Below, in pieces: positions 7,450-14,807 of a stretch of DNA of 40,254 nucleotides; the first letter of the stretch is position 1, and each line of letters opens with the position of its first letter. This DNA comes from Spirochaetaceae bacterium. GTDB taxonomy: Bacteria; Spirochaetota; Spirochaetia; DSM-27196; Alkalispirochaetaceae. Both the position numbers and the translations under genes were made by a program. The notes below the pieces were generated by a model. The model ran no database searches and was not told the origin of the DNA. It saw nothing but the letters and a program-made list of their open reading frames with translations. The DNA lies in the NCBI GenBank assembly GCA_007695175.1, contig REEH01000113.1, positions 1 to 40,254 on the forward strand. The letters are read 5' to 3'.

Positions 7450-7474
7450 TGTGTTTGAAAGGATGGATCAATCG

Positions 7475-7762
7475 ATGACGATTGAACGGTTGGGTCCGGT
7501 TGACCCGATTCAGAAGTACAACAAATCTGAAAAGGTTGCCCGGCCGGATGCAAGAAACAGCGGTGATTCGATCTCGGTATCTGATGAGGCAAAGATCCGC
7601 TCGGAGATAATGCAGGCGGTGGAGCAGGTCCGTTCCCTTCCTGATATCCGGGAGGACCGCGTGGCCGAGATCCGGGAGAAGCTGCGGGATCCATCCTATA
7701 TTTCCGATCGTGTCGTGGAGGCGGTTGCGGAGGAGTTGATCTCCGTTTTTGAGATCGGCTGA
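7475..7762 (+). CDS. flgM: Anti-sigma-28 factor FlgM
   Basis: This 95-aa protein fits the FlgM size and layout. The N-terminus is polar and probably disordered (IERLGPVDPIQKYNK). Then comes DSISVSDEAKIRSEIMQAVEQVRSLPD, and the C-terminal sigma-binding helices include VAEIREKL and YISDRVVEAVAEEL. FlgM holds FliA inactive until it is exported through the completed hook-basal body. The start at 7475 is preferred: AAAGGA lies 11-12 nt upstream and it is downstream of the predicted start site near 7456. An ATG at 7463 is possible, and the GTG at 7451 would precede transcription start. It is followed by a strong terminator. Nearby genes are not flagellar structural genes. Confidence 0.92.
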   Translation: MTIERLGPVDPIQKYNKSEKVARPDARNSGDSISVSDEAKIRSEIMQAVEQVRSLPDIREDRVAEIREKLRDPSYISDRVVEAVAEELISVFEIG

Positions 7763-7790
7763 TTCGCTACCGGTGACTGGACGGAACGTA

Positions 7791-7823
7791 AAGCAGTGCT
7801 ATACTGAGGGCACTGCTTTTTTT
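7791..7823 (+). terminator. Rho-independent terminator after flgM
   Basis: A perfect 9-bp stem (AAGCAGTGC at 7791-7799 with GCACTGCTT at 7810-7818) encloses a 10-nt loop and runs into seven T (7817-7823). It ends 17 bp before the next ATG, so that gene either depends on read-through or has a promoter within or very close to the terminator. Confidence 0.93.
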
Positions 7824-7839
7824 ATGGATAGAAAAACAA

Positions 7840-8988
7840 ATGATGCAGAATTTTACTATTAAGACACCTTCAACTATTGTATTCGGGCAGGACGTTCTGC
7901 CCCAGCTCGGTCCGCTGGCGCGAGGACACGGGACGCGCGGTTTACTGATCACCGAGGGGGTCCTGCACGAAGGCGGTCATATCGAGCGGACAATGGAGAT
8001 ACTCCGGCGCAGCGGCATGGAGATGATGGTTTACGACGAGCTGACGCCAAACTCCGCCTCGACTCGTGTCAACGAGATCGCTTCTCTGGCCAGAGCGAGC
8101 AAGACCCGGGTGATCATCGGACTGGGCGGGATGCGTGTTCTTTCCGTTGCGCGCTGCGTCGCCAACATCGCCGCAAGCAAACTGACAATTGGTGACCTCA
8201 TGGAGGGGAAGCAGACCGAGGAGTCCCTTCCCTATATCGAGGTGCCCTCCTCGTTCCGGAATCACCTGATGATGCGCAATGAAGCGGTGGTGCGCGACTC
8301 CATGGCGGAGCGGGTCCGGATTGTGCGGATCGTGCCCGACACGGTGCGTGCCGTGGTGGTGGAGACCAGCTTCGCCCAGACGCTCTCCAGCAAGTACGCC
8401 CTGGCGGCGATTCTCGATACGCTGCTCGCCGCCGTGGAGGGCTATTTCTCCACCCATTCCTCGATGTACTCGGACGCTCTCCTGGAGCGCGCGATCAAGG
8501 AGCTGCACGGCGCGGCCATGACGGGGGTTCGTCAGCCTTCGGATGGACGTTTCCGCGTGCGGGCCGCCGAGGCGGGACTGCTGACCGCCATGGCTCTGGC
8601 CGTAACCGGTCAGGGAGCGGGAGGCGCCCTGGCCTACGGGATAAACGCTCGTTTCAGCCTGCCCAAATCCTGGGTGGCGGGTATCCTGCTGCCCCACGTG
8701 ATGGAGTATCTCGTATCCAGGAACATGGAGAAAGCCGCCGGTGTTGCCGCGGCGCTCGGCGAAGCGGTGAGCGGTATCTCCGCCCAGGACGATGCTCCCC
8801 GGGCGGTGCGGGGGATTCGCAAGCTTGTGGGCCAGCTGGATCTCCCGGTTCGTCTGCGGGATCTGGATGTGACCCTGGACGAACTGTCCCACTGTGCGGA
8901 GCAGGTGGCGGATCTCGATATCCTCGGGGGTGTCCCCGGGGGCGTCGGGCCAAACGAACTGCAGCGGCTGGTGGCCACCGCCTATTGA
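7840..8988 (+). CDS. Iron-containing alcohol dehydrogenase-fold protein lacking metal ligands
   Basis: This 382-aa protein has the length and start (TIKTPSTIVFGQDVL) of group III Fe-dependent alcohol dehydrogenases, and PHVMEY late in the chain. The catalytic signature is lost. GLGGM (94-98) stands for the GGGS dinucleotide motif and PSSFRNH (136-142) for TTAGTGSE. In ILDTLLAAVE, Asp193 is kept but Ala197 replaces the first His. GALAYG (262-267) and PKS (275-277) replace the other two His ligands. It is probably not an alcohol dehydrogenase. I infer a pseudoenzyme or a much altered oxidoreductase. The frame is intact and long, which argues for selection. It sits after the flgM terminator, and the TrmH-like gene follows 33 bp downstream. 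Confidence 0.8.
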   Translation: MMQNFTIKTPSTIVFGQDVLPQLGPLARGHGTRGLLITEGVLHEGGHIERTMEILRRSGMEMMVYDELTPNSASTRVNEIASLARASKTRVIIGLGGMRVLSVARCVANIAASKLTIGDLMEGKQTEESLPYIEVPSSFRNHLMMRNEAVVRDSMAERVRIVRIVPDTVRAVVVETSFAQTLSSKYALAAILDTLLAAVEGYFSTHSSMYSDALLERAIKELHGAAMTGVRQPSDGRFRVRAAEAGLLTAMALAVTGQGAGGALAYGINARFSLPKSWVAGILLPHVMEYLVSRNMEKAAGVAAALGEAVSGISAQDDAPRAVRGIRKLVGQLDLPVRLRDLDVTLDELSHCAEQVADLDILGGVPGGVGPNELQRLVATAY

Positions 8989-9021
8989 TGGCCACCGCCC
9001 GTTGATGGTCGCCACGCAGCG

Positions 9022-9981
9022 GTGATGACCGGCCCGCGCATGGCACCCCGGCGCCTCGCCACTCTTGGCCCGCGCGCCCTGCACCGCCTCATGGGCTCCC
9101 TCTTTTCTCTCCAGCCCGGGGGGCCTCCCCTTCTCCAATGCGACCGGCTTTACTTCGCGCAGGTGCTCGCCGCCATTCAGGGAAACCCCCGGCACGCCGA
9201 CGATCTGAGGGATGCGGCGCGGTGCGTCCTGGAGGCGGACGATGCAGCGCGGGAGTCCGCGTTTGTGCGGCTGCAGAATGTGCTGGACCGGCACGCCCGG
9301 GCGGAAGCGCGGGGGGTGTCGGCACCGGCCGCGCCGGCGGCTGCCGCTCCATCGGCCGGCGCACCATCGGCCTCACCATCGACTGCCGCGCCCGTGGCCG
9401 CCGCGCCGCAGCGCACCGATCCTGTTCTTCCGGTGGTGCTCTACCTGGACAATATCCGTTCACCCTTCAATACAGGCAATATCATCCGCAGTGCCGCTGC
9501 TTTCGGTATCGTGGGAGTCATGGTGAATGAGGGGTGCCCCGCTCTGGACCATCCGCAACTGCTGCGCGCCGCCATGGGGTCCACGGGGATGATCGAATGC
9601 GGACGGGGCAGTCTCGGGGATGCGCGACGCATGCTGGAGGCTTCTCTCCCCTCCCTGTCCGTGCCGGTGTCCGTACCCGCCGCCGTACCCGTGCCCGCCG
9701 CAGGCGCCGCCTCCTCTTCCTCCACGGTCGGGACGAGCCTCTACGCGCTCGAGACGGGGGGGACGGCGCTGGAGGAGGTTTCGCTCGCCCTGCCGGCTCT
9801 GGTGATTCTCGGTCACGAGGAGCTGGGAGTCTCCGCTCCTCTTCTGGAGGAGGCGCGCCGGGCGGGAGGGGTTGTCTCGATCCGCCACGGTGGTGCCAAG
9901 GAGTCGCTCAACGTGGGGGTGGCCGCGGGTATTCTGCTTCACCACCTGGAGTTGGCGCTGCGGGCGGCCTCCGGGTACTAG
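9022..9981 (+). CDS. TrmH/SpoU-family RNA 2'-O-methyltransferase with low-complexity insertions
   Basis: This 319-aa SPOUT methyltransferase contains motif 1 (LDNIRSPFNTGNIIRSAAAFG, 142-162), motif 2 (VILGHEELGVSAPLLEEA, 261-278) and motif 3 (SIRHGGAKESLNVGVAAGILL, from 286). It probably methylates a ribose in tRNA or rRNA with SAM; the target cannot be told from sequence. An N-terminal helical region (1-95) precedes it. Two inserts are odd: an Ala/Pro/Ser stretch at 100-129 and a Val/Pro/Ala/Ser stretch at 208-234 inside the catalytic domain. Start is GTG 9022 or the adjacent ATG 9025, both with a weak ribosome site. Its stop shares CTAG with the convergent OsmC gene. Confidence 0.9.
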   Translation: MMTGPRMAPRRLATLGPRALHRLMGSLFSLQPGGPPLLQCDRLYFAQVLAAIQGNPRHADDLRDAARCVLEADDAARESAFVRLQNVLDRHARAEARGVSAPAAPAAAAPSAGAPSASPSTAAPVAAAPQRTDPVLPVVLYLDNIRSPFNTGNIIRSAAAFGIVGVMVNEGCPALDHPQLLRAAMGSTGMIECGRGSLGDARRMLEASLPSLSVPVSVPAAVPVPAAGAASSSSTVGTSLYALETGGTALEEVSLALPALVILGHEELGVSAPLLEEARRAGGVVSIRHGGAKESLNVGVAAGILLHHLELALRAASGY

Positions 9982-10406
9982 TCCCGGGGGTTCAGGCGCA
10001 CCTGGTGGGTGATTTCTCCCACCCCCCGCATCGTGGCGGAAACGCCACAGTACCTGTCCTGCGAGAGCTGTACCGCCTTGTTGATCTTGCCCTCCTCCAG
10101 GGCATCTCCCCAGAAAGAATAAACCACCGTGGTGTGGCCGTACACTTTCGGATGCTCCTCCGTAAGCTTCCCCTCCACGGAAATGGTCAACCGGTCAAAG
10201 GGCATCTGCATCTTGTTCAGAATTGATACGACGTCCATGCCGGTGCATCCCGCCAGGGCGCTCAGCAGCAGCGCTTTGGGACGTGGACCCTGGTTGCTGC
10301 CGCCTACCGATTCGTCGGCATCCACCAGGAAGGTGTGTCCCTGCAGTTCAACGTCGAAGGACATATCTCCGCGCCATGTAGCGGTCGTTGCTGGTTTGTG
10401 TGTCAT
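9978..10406 (-). CDS. OsmC/Ohr-family protein
   Basis: This 142-aa protein is of OsmC family length. The two family cysteines are Cys54 in LLSALAGCTGMDVV and Cys120 in RYCGVSATM. Members reduce organic hydroperoxides through a Cys pair; this one looks closer to the YhfA-like branch than to Ohr. ATG at 10406 has AGGGAGG 6 nt upstream. It is the second gene after the glutaredoxin (31-bp gap), consistent with a redox-defence operon. Its stop overlaps the convergent methylase stop by 4 nt. Confidence 0.93.
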   Translation of the reverse strand: MTHKPATTATWRGDMSFDVELQGHTFLVDADESVGGSNQGPRPKALLLSALAGCTGMDVVSILNKMQMPFDRLTISVEGKLTEEHPKVYGHTTVVYSFWGDALEEGKINKAVQLSQDRYCGVSATMRGVGEITHQVRLNPRD

Positions 10407-10437
10407 TTCATGCCTCCCTGTTTTATCTCCGCAGGTT

Positions 10438-10668
10438 CTATCTTCGCAGGGCGGCGTCGATTTTGTTCCTGTCAAAACCGACGATTATCCTGCCGTGAAT
10501 ATCCAGAACGGGTACACCCATCTGGCCGGATTTCCGGAACATCTCCTCCGCTTTCTGCTCGTTTCTGGAAACATCGTAGTCACGGAAGGGGACGCGATTC
10601 TCCCGGAAATACTTCTTCACCTGCGTGCAGAAGGAACACTGCGGGGTTGAATAGACTGTTACTGCCAT
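10438..10668 (-). CDS. Glutaredoxin-like thiol-disulfide protein
   Basis: This 76-aa thioredoxin-fold protein resembles the NrdH/YruB glutaredoxin group. The redox motif is C11-S-F-C14. The cis-Pro loop is GVPVLDI, followed by the typical IVGFD. It probably serves as an electron donor, perhaps for the OsmC protein encoded next. ATG at 10668 has AGGAGG with good spacing. An in-frame GTG two codons earlier lies inside the ribosome site and was rejected. Confidence 0.93.
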   Translation of the reverse strand: MAVTVYSTPQCSFCTQVKKYFRENRVPFRDYDVSRNEQKAEEMFRKSGQMGVPVLDIHGRIIVGFDRNKIDAALRR

Positions 10669-10716
10669 CTCCACCTCCTATCTCATTCTCGTTATATATA
10701 GAAAATACGTATATAT

Positions 10717-10745
10717 AAAATACTAGAGAGAAGGTGTTCCGTCAA
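10717..10745 (-). promoter_or_regulatory. Promoter of the glutaredoxin-osmC operon
   Basis: On the minus strand TTGACG (10745-10740), a 17-bp spacer and TATTTT (10722-10717) lie in a very AT-rich stretch upstream of the glutaredoxin gene. The -35 box is inside an inverted repeat. TATA-rich alternatives lie slightly downstream. Confidence 0.55.
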
Positions 10746-10782
10746 CGGTGCCGTGGGAGGACCTCAATCGTTCCGTTGACGG
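10739..10782. repeat. 10-bp inverted repeat around the HDOD stop and the glutaredoxin promoter
   Basis: CCGTCAACGG (10739-10748) and CCGTTGACGG (10773-10782) are exact reverse complements, 24 bp apart. Each arm is itself nearly palindromic (CCGT-NN-ACGG). One arm covers the -35 of the redox operon and the other lies in the last codons of the HDOD gene. It could be an operator pair or part of a terminator hairpin. No T-run follows. Confidence 0.5.
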
Positions 10783-12278
10783 GTGAGCGTCGAGTACTCC
10801 GTGTCGTACTGGTTCTGCAGCCGTTCGGCGAATGTGCGCAGGCGATCGGTCGAATCGATACGAAGGACGCGCAGTACGCGGCCGTCGATCAGCTCGTACG
10901 TTTCTCCGTGCATGTTTGCCAGCTCGTTGGCCAGGTAAACGGTGGCTACCACGTCGCGGAACTGCGGCTGCGCCTTGAGGGGAGCGTGGTGATGACGGAT
11001 CGTCTGCACCAGTACGTCCGGGAAGTTCCATTGCCGGGCAAGCTGGGCTCCCACTTCGGCGTGATCGATGCCGTTGGCCATCTCCTCAAAGACCGAGGAG
11101 GGAATGCCCCGGTTCAGGGAGAAGGTCCGGATCCGTTCCACCGTGTCCGGGTGCAGGTTGGAGAAGACGATTTTGCCCATGTCGTGGAGGATACCTCCCA
11201 CGTACACGTCGTCCAGGATATCCTTGCGCTTGCAGATGTACCGGGCGATGCCGTACGCGTAGAACGCGGTGCGCTGACTGTGTTCCCAGAGGTCCCGGGA
11301 AACGCTGTTGTCTTCACCGTCGCCCAGCACGCGCTGCGTGCCGTAACTGAAAAGCATCTGCCTCAGGCCCCGCAGTCCCACCACCTTGACCGCTTCCACC
11401 ACGTTGTCCATCTTGCGGGGGAGCATGTAGCGTGCGCTGTTGACCGTCCTGAGCAGGTCCGCCGTGAGGGCCGGATCCTTGCTGAGGGCGCGGGCGATCG
11501 CGGAGACTTCCGCATCCGGGTCTTCCAGCAGTGTCCGCAGCTCCATGATGCTCTCCGGAAACTGCGGCAGGGACTGAATGTGGTTTGCCAGTTCCTCCGA
11601 CATCGTGGAGAGATGCTCCACCTTGGTCCGGTCCATCGGTATCACCAGGCGTGCTATCGTCTCGTTGTTCTCCACGTCGATATCAAAGGCGTCCTCGTCC
11701 AGACCCAGCTTCTTGAGCATCAGCACCAGGATCACGATACCCAGGCCCGCCCCCTCGCTGTCGTCCAGCACGGCGGTCATCGCTTCCTCGAGACTGCGGA
11801 AGGCCCGGGACCGGGCGATTCGATCGTAGATGCGGATCTGTTCCTTGCGGGTGATCTGCGTGTTGTTGGCCACCTTGATGGAAAGCTCCCGGGACTGTAT
11901 CTGGAAGCTTACCCGGATATACAGCCCCGCCTTTTCCTGCTTCTCCAGCCAGTAGGCTATATTGTCCAGAGTCTCGCTCTTGAAGGTGGTCATCCCCGTG
12001 CGATAGTCCTCGTCGTCCGTCAGACTGAGCTGTTTTTCCTCAAAGTAGACGCGCTTCGTATTGGCCTTCTTGGCGTTGGTGGTCAACTCCCGGAGGCAGT
12101 ACGCGATGGAGTCCTTGAGGATGTCCCGGTCCAGCTCCCCGAGAAAGGTAGCGAGGATTTCCTCAATCTGCATTTCCGTCGGCGGGGGCAGGGTATAGCT
12201 CTTAATCGAGAAGGGTTTTTGTGCTCGCGCCGCCATGCGCGCCTTGTCCAGGACCGAAGCTTTGTTATCCTCGCTCAT
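10764..12278 (-). CDS. HATPase-like / HDOD fusion signalling protein
   Basis: This 504-aa cytosolic protein has two parts. Residues about 40-215 resemble a GHKL ATPase: N-box-like CLRELTTNAKKAN (61-73), SIKVANNTQIT, and a glycine lid EGAGLGIVIL (175-184). Residues about 230-500 form an HDOD domain (LPQFPESIMELRTLLEDPDAEVSAIA). Several HD residues remain (His333, HD at 365-366, His406, and HHH at 429-431), but Asn replaces the last usual Asp (YLANELAN). HDOD proteins are regulatory, often linked to chemotaxis, motility or c-di-GMP. Ligand and partners are unknown. The start is placed by the promoter: TATACT ends 6 nt before the ATG, with no ribosome site, so the mRNA is probably leaderless. 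Confidence 0.87.
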   Translation of the reverse strand: MSEDNKASVLDKARMAARAQKPFSIKSYTLPPPTEMQIEEILATFLGELDRDILKDSIAYCLRELTTNAKKANTKRVYFEEKQLSLTDDEDYRTGMTTFKSETLDNIAYWLEKQEKAGLYIRVSFQIQSRELSIKVANNTQITRKEQIRIYDRIARSRAFRSLEEAMTAVLDDSEGAGLGIVILVLMLKKLGLDEDAFDIDVENNETIARLVIPMDRTKVEHLSTMSEELANHIQSLPQFPESIMELRTLLEDPDAEVSAIARALSKDPALTADLLRTVNSARYMLPRKMDNVVEAVKVVGLRGLRQMLFSYGTQRVLGDGEDNSVSRDLWEHSQRTAFYAYGIARYICKRKDILDDVYVGGILHDMGKIVFSNLHPDTVERIRTFSLNRGIPSSVFEEMANGIDHAEVGAQLARQWNFPDVLVQTIRHHHAPLKAQPQFRDVVATVYLANELANMHGETYELIDGRVLRVLRIDSTDRLRTFAERLQNQYDTEYSTLTRQRND

Positions 12279-12284
12279 TCGCCC

Positions 12285-12313
12285 AGTATAGACGCGTCGG
12301 GGGTGCTACGCAA
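12285..12313 (-). promoter_or_regulatory. Leaderless promoter of the HDOD gene
   Basis: TTGCGT (12313-12308), a 17-bp spacer and TATACT (12290-12285) are followed by 6 nt and the ATG at 12278. This is one of the clearest examples of the leaderless pattern in the window. Confidence 0.75.
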
Positions 12314-12323
12314 GAATCCGTTC

Positions 12324-14714
12324 TCAGGAGAAATCCTTGACCTGGGTCGCCATCTGCCGGAGTCGCCGTTCCACCATTCCGTTGACCGTGTTTTTCGGGA
12401 AGTGTCCGTCCCCACCGCGCTCGCCCGCCACTATTCCGGTCAGTATCTCGATCCCCTCGTCTACCGTATCGATCGCGTAAATATGATAGAGCCCGTTTTC
12501 CACCGCATCCTGTACTCCCCGGGAAAGTATCAGATTCTGGATATTGGTGCGCGGTATGAGGACTCCCTGTTTGCCCGTCAGACCCATCAGGGCGCAGGTG
12601 GCGTGGAAGCCCTCGATCTTCTCGCTGATACCACCCACCGGCTGGATCTGTCCGAACTGGTTCACGCTGCCCGTGACCGCGATGTCCTGCCGCAGGGGAA
12701 GCCCGCCGATTGCCGACAGGAGCACGTAGATTTCAGTGGAGGAGGCGGAGTCTCCATCCACTTCCACGTAGCTCTGCTCGAATCCGATGCTGGCGTTGAT
12801 CGAGAGCGGAAAATCGGTGGCGTACGTGGCCTGGAGAAAACCCTGGATGATGTAGATTCCCTTGTCGTGCAGCTCCCCGGAAAGACCGCTCTCACGCTCT
12901 ATATTGATTATCCCGTCCGATCCGGGAGCAACCCGGGCGGTTATCAGCATGGGCCGGCCGAAGGCGTAGTACCCCCGATCGAGGACGGAGAGTCCGTTGA
13001 TCGCCCCGATCCGTTCGCCGTCCACCTGGAGGATCATTTCACCCGAGGAAAGCTGCTCGTCATATTTTTCTTCCGGCATATTATGGAGAAAACGCCGCAT
13101 TTCCCGCGCCTTCTCAACGGCGGTGCGGTCGATCACGGAGTTGCCTGCCACTTGTGACCAGTGGCTCGACTCACGGAGCAGGTCCGCCACCAGGGAGAAG
13201 CGTGTGCTCAGCTTGTCCCGAAACTCGCTCAGGCGAACACCGTACTCCAGCACCGCCGCTTTACCGCCCGTTTCGATCGGCAGAAGGTGCTCCTCCTCGC
13301 AGATCATCTGTATGAAGTCCAGGTAGGCGCGACGCGTTTCCCTCGTATTCTCCATCACTGAGTCAAACTCACTCAGAACCTTGAAAAGTTTGCCGAACTC
13401 CTCATCCTGGTAGAAAAGCAGATCGTAGACGTGCTCGCTCCCCATGAGAATGATCTTGAGGTCCAGATCGATCGGTTCCGGTTTGAGGCTCGCCATGGGA
13501 GAGCCGAAAGGGGTCGGGGGCGTGCGGATCTCCGTTACACCATCCTGCAGCACACGCTTGATTCCGCTCCAGATCTCCTCGTGACTGAGCACATCCTCGG
13601 CCCGGAGTACGATATATCCCCCCGATGCGGCCACGAGGCTGCCGCCCCGGAGACCGAGAAACCCGTTGCGTCCCTCCGGATCGTTTCCCGGGTCCTGCGT
13701 GCCGAAGAGCTTCTGGTAGTCCGGGTGACTCTCGAAAACCACCGGCGTCTGCCGCGTACTGCCGTGATCCATCAGGATATTGACGCCGTAGCGCTGCAGT
13801 TCCTGCTGTATCTCCTGCTCCCGGGAGAGTTCCTGCGGAACGAAGAGTTCCAGGTTATCCAGGAGATCCTCCTTGAGATCCTCCAGATGAACGTGGATCT
13901 TGTCCCCGTTGAAGTCGCGATCGATCTCACCTACCAGCTTATCCAGGAGGGGGAGGACCGTCTCGCGCTGCAGCGTTCGCAGCTGGTTTTCCGCTACCAT
14001 CCGCTCCCCCCGGAGAGAGAGAAAAATCTGGTTCATCTGGTCCATGAGCTGGTAATAGCGGCGCCGAATCCTGTTCCAGCTCTTCTGCGGGAGCGTCCCC
14101 CGGGAAACGTGCTGCTGCAGATCCTCCAGCGGGACCGGTTCACCGTCGATTACCGGGTTGATGTCGCTGCGCTGTTCCTGTTCCTCCTGGACCTGGACGA
14201 TCGTGAAACCCTCTTCCGTGAGTCGGGACTCGAAACTCTGCAGCGCTTCCGCCTCCCGGCTCTCGGTATCGAGCATGATCCGGTCCCGTTCCTCCCGGAA
14301 TCCGCTCGTTTCCAGCAGCCCCGGCAGCTGCTCCCGCAGGGTGTCCACCAGTCCCTGGACGCGCCGGCGGAAACGGGATGCGTCGCCGGCGGAGAAATAG
14401 AGCGTCCGTGGTCGGTCAGGCTGTTTGAAATTGTTCACGAAAACAACATCCCGGAGTGTTTCCGGACGAAAGGGCTGTTCCCGCAGGATGCGCATGACGG
14501 CGGTCCGCTTTCCCGTGCCGGTGGGACCCGCCACGAATACATTGTATCCCTTGGCGCGGATGGCGATGGCCAGTTTGAGTGCTTCCACCGCCCTCGGCTG
14601 GCCGATAATGCGCTGGTGCTTGTATCCGGAGTGTTCCTCCGCTATTTCATTCTCCGGTACGGAGAAACGTACGACGGTAGGGTCAAGGCGAAAACGATCG
14701 GACCGTTGGTGCAT
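12324..14714 (-). CDS. LonB-like ATP-dependent protease (COG1067, AAA_32 type)
   Basis: This 796-aa AAA+ protease starts with a short N-terminal segment and a Walker A GPTGTGKR (63-70). A long helical insertion follows (about 100-330), then a second AAA portion (GGYIVLRAEDVL), and ends in a Lon-type protease domain. The Ser-Lys dyad is Ser656 (GDSASS) and Lys699 (PVGGISEK), 43 residues apart as in E. coli Lon. It probably degrades misfolded or regulatory proteins; the class is distinct from Lon itself. The frame remains open far upstream. ATG 14714 is chosen because a -10 TATACT ends 7 nt before it and the upstream residues overlap the divergent regulator's promoter. Confidence 0.93.
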   Translation of the reverse strand: MHQRSDRFRLDPTVVRFSVPENEIAEEHSGYKHQRIIGQPRAVEALKLAIAIRAKGYNVFVAGPTGTGKRTAVMRILREQPFRPETLRDVVFVNNFKQPDRPRTLYFSAGDASRFRRRVQGLVDTLREQLPGLLETSGFREERDRIMLDTESREAEALQSFESRLTEEGFTIVQVQEEQEQRSDINPVIDGEPVPLEDLQQHVSRGTLPQKSWNRIRRRYYQLMDQMNQIFLSLRGERMVAENQLRTLQRETVLPLLDKLVGEIDRDFNGDKIHVHLEDLKEDLLDNLELFVPQELSREQEIQQELQRYGVNILMDHGSTRQTPVVFESHPDYQKLFGTQDPGNDPEGRNGFLGLRGGSLVAASGGYIVLRAEDVLSHEEIWSGIKRVLQDGVTEIRTPPTPFGSPMASLKPEPIDLDLKIILMGSEHVYDLLFYQDEEFGKLFKVLSEFDSVMENTRETRRAYLDFIQMICEEEHLLPIETGGKAAVLEYGVRLSEFRDKLSTRFSLVADLLRESSHWSQVAGNSVIDRTAVEKAREMRRFLHNMPEEKYDEQLSSGEMILQVDGERIGAINGLSVLDRGYYAFGRPMLITARVAPGSDGIINIERESGLSGELHDKGIYIIQGFLQATYATDFPLSINASIGFEQSYVEVDGDSASSTEIYVLLSAIGGLPLRQDIAVTGSVNQFGQIQPVGGISEKIEGFHATCALMGLTGKQGVLIPRTNIQNLILSRGVQDAVENGLYHIYAIDTVDEGIEILTGIVAGERGGDGHFPKNTVNGMVERRLRQMATQVKDFS

Positions 14715-14721
14715 CCATCCG

Positions 14722-14750
14722 AGTATAGTCGTCTGCAATGACGGAGACAA
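14722..14750 (-). promoter_or_regulatory. Leaderless promoter of the LonB-like gene
   Basis: On the minus strand TTGTCT (14750-14745), a 17-bp spacer and TATACT (14727-14722) are followed by 7 nt and ATG 14714. A second, out-of-frame ATG lies 4 nt earlier. Confidence 0.7.
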
Positions 14751-14759
14751 GCTCAGGTA

Positions 14760-14788
14760 TTGCATACGTTCATGGCACCCTTTACAGT
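14760..14788 (+). promoter_or_regulatory. Promoter of the SorC-type regulator
   Basis: TTGCAT (14760-14765), a 17-bp spacer and TACAGT (14783-14788). TGGCACC occurs twice here (14774-14780 and 14791-14797), 17 bp apart, which could be operator half-sites for autoregulation. The divergent LonB-like promoter lies just to the left. Confidence 0.5.
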
Positions 14789-14807
14789 GGTGGCACCAGT
14801 GAAGGCA

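Noticed and set aside
8985-9020. Imperfect direct repeat around the ADH-fold gene stop
   Set aside because: Two loosely similar copies of TTGATGGCCACC-like sequence; short and diverged, so chance similarity in GC-rich DNA is likely.
10734-13157. 807-codon plus-strand frame
   Set aside because: Antisense to the HDOD and LonB-like genes. His/Val/Leu-rich composition is what a reverse reading of GC-rich coding DNA produces.
14601-14608. Second exact GCCGATAA sigma-28 -10 sequence
   Set aside because: No TAAA-type -35 eleven bases upstream, and it lies within the LonB-like coding region, antisense to it.
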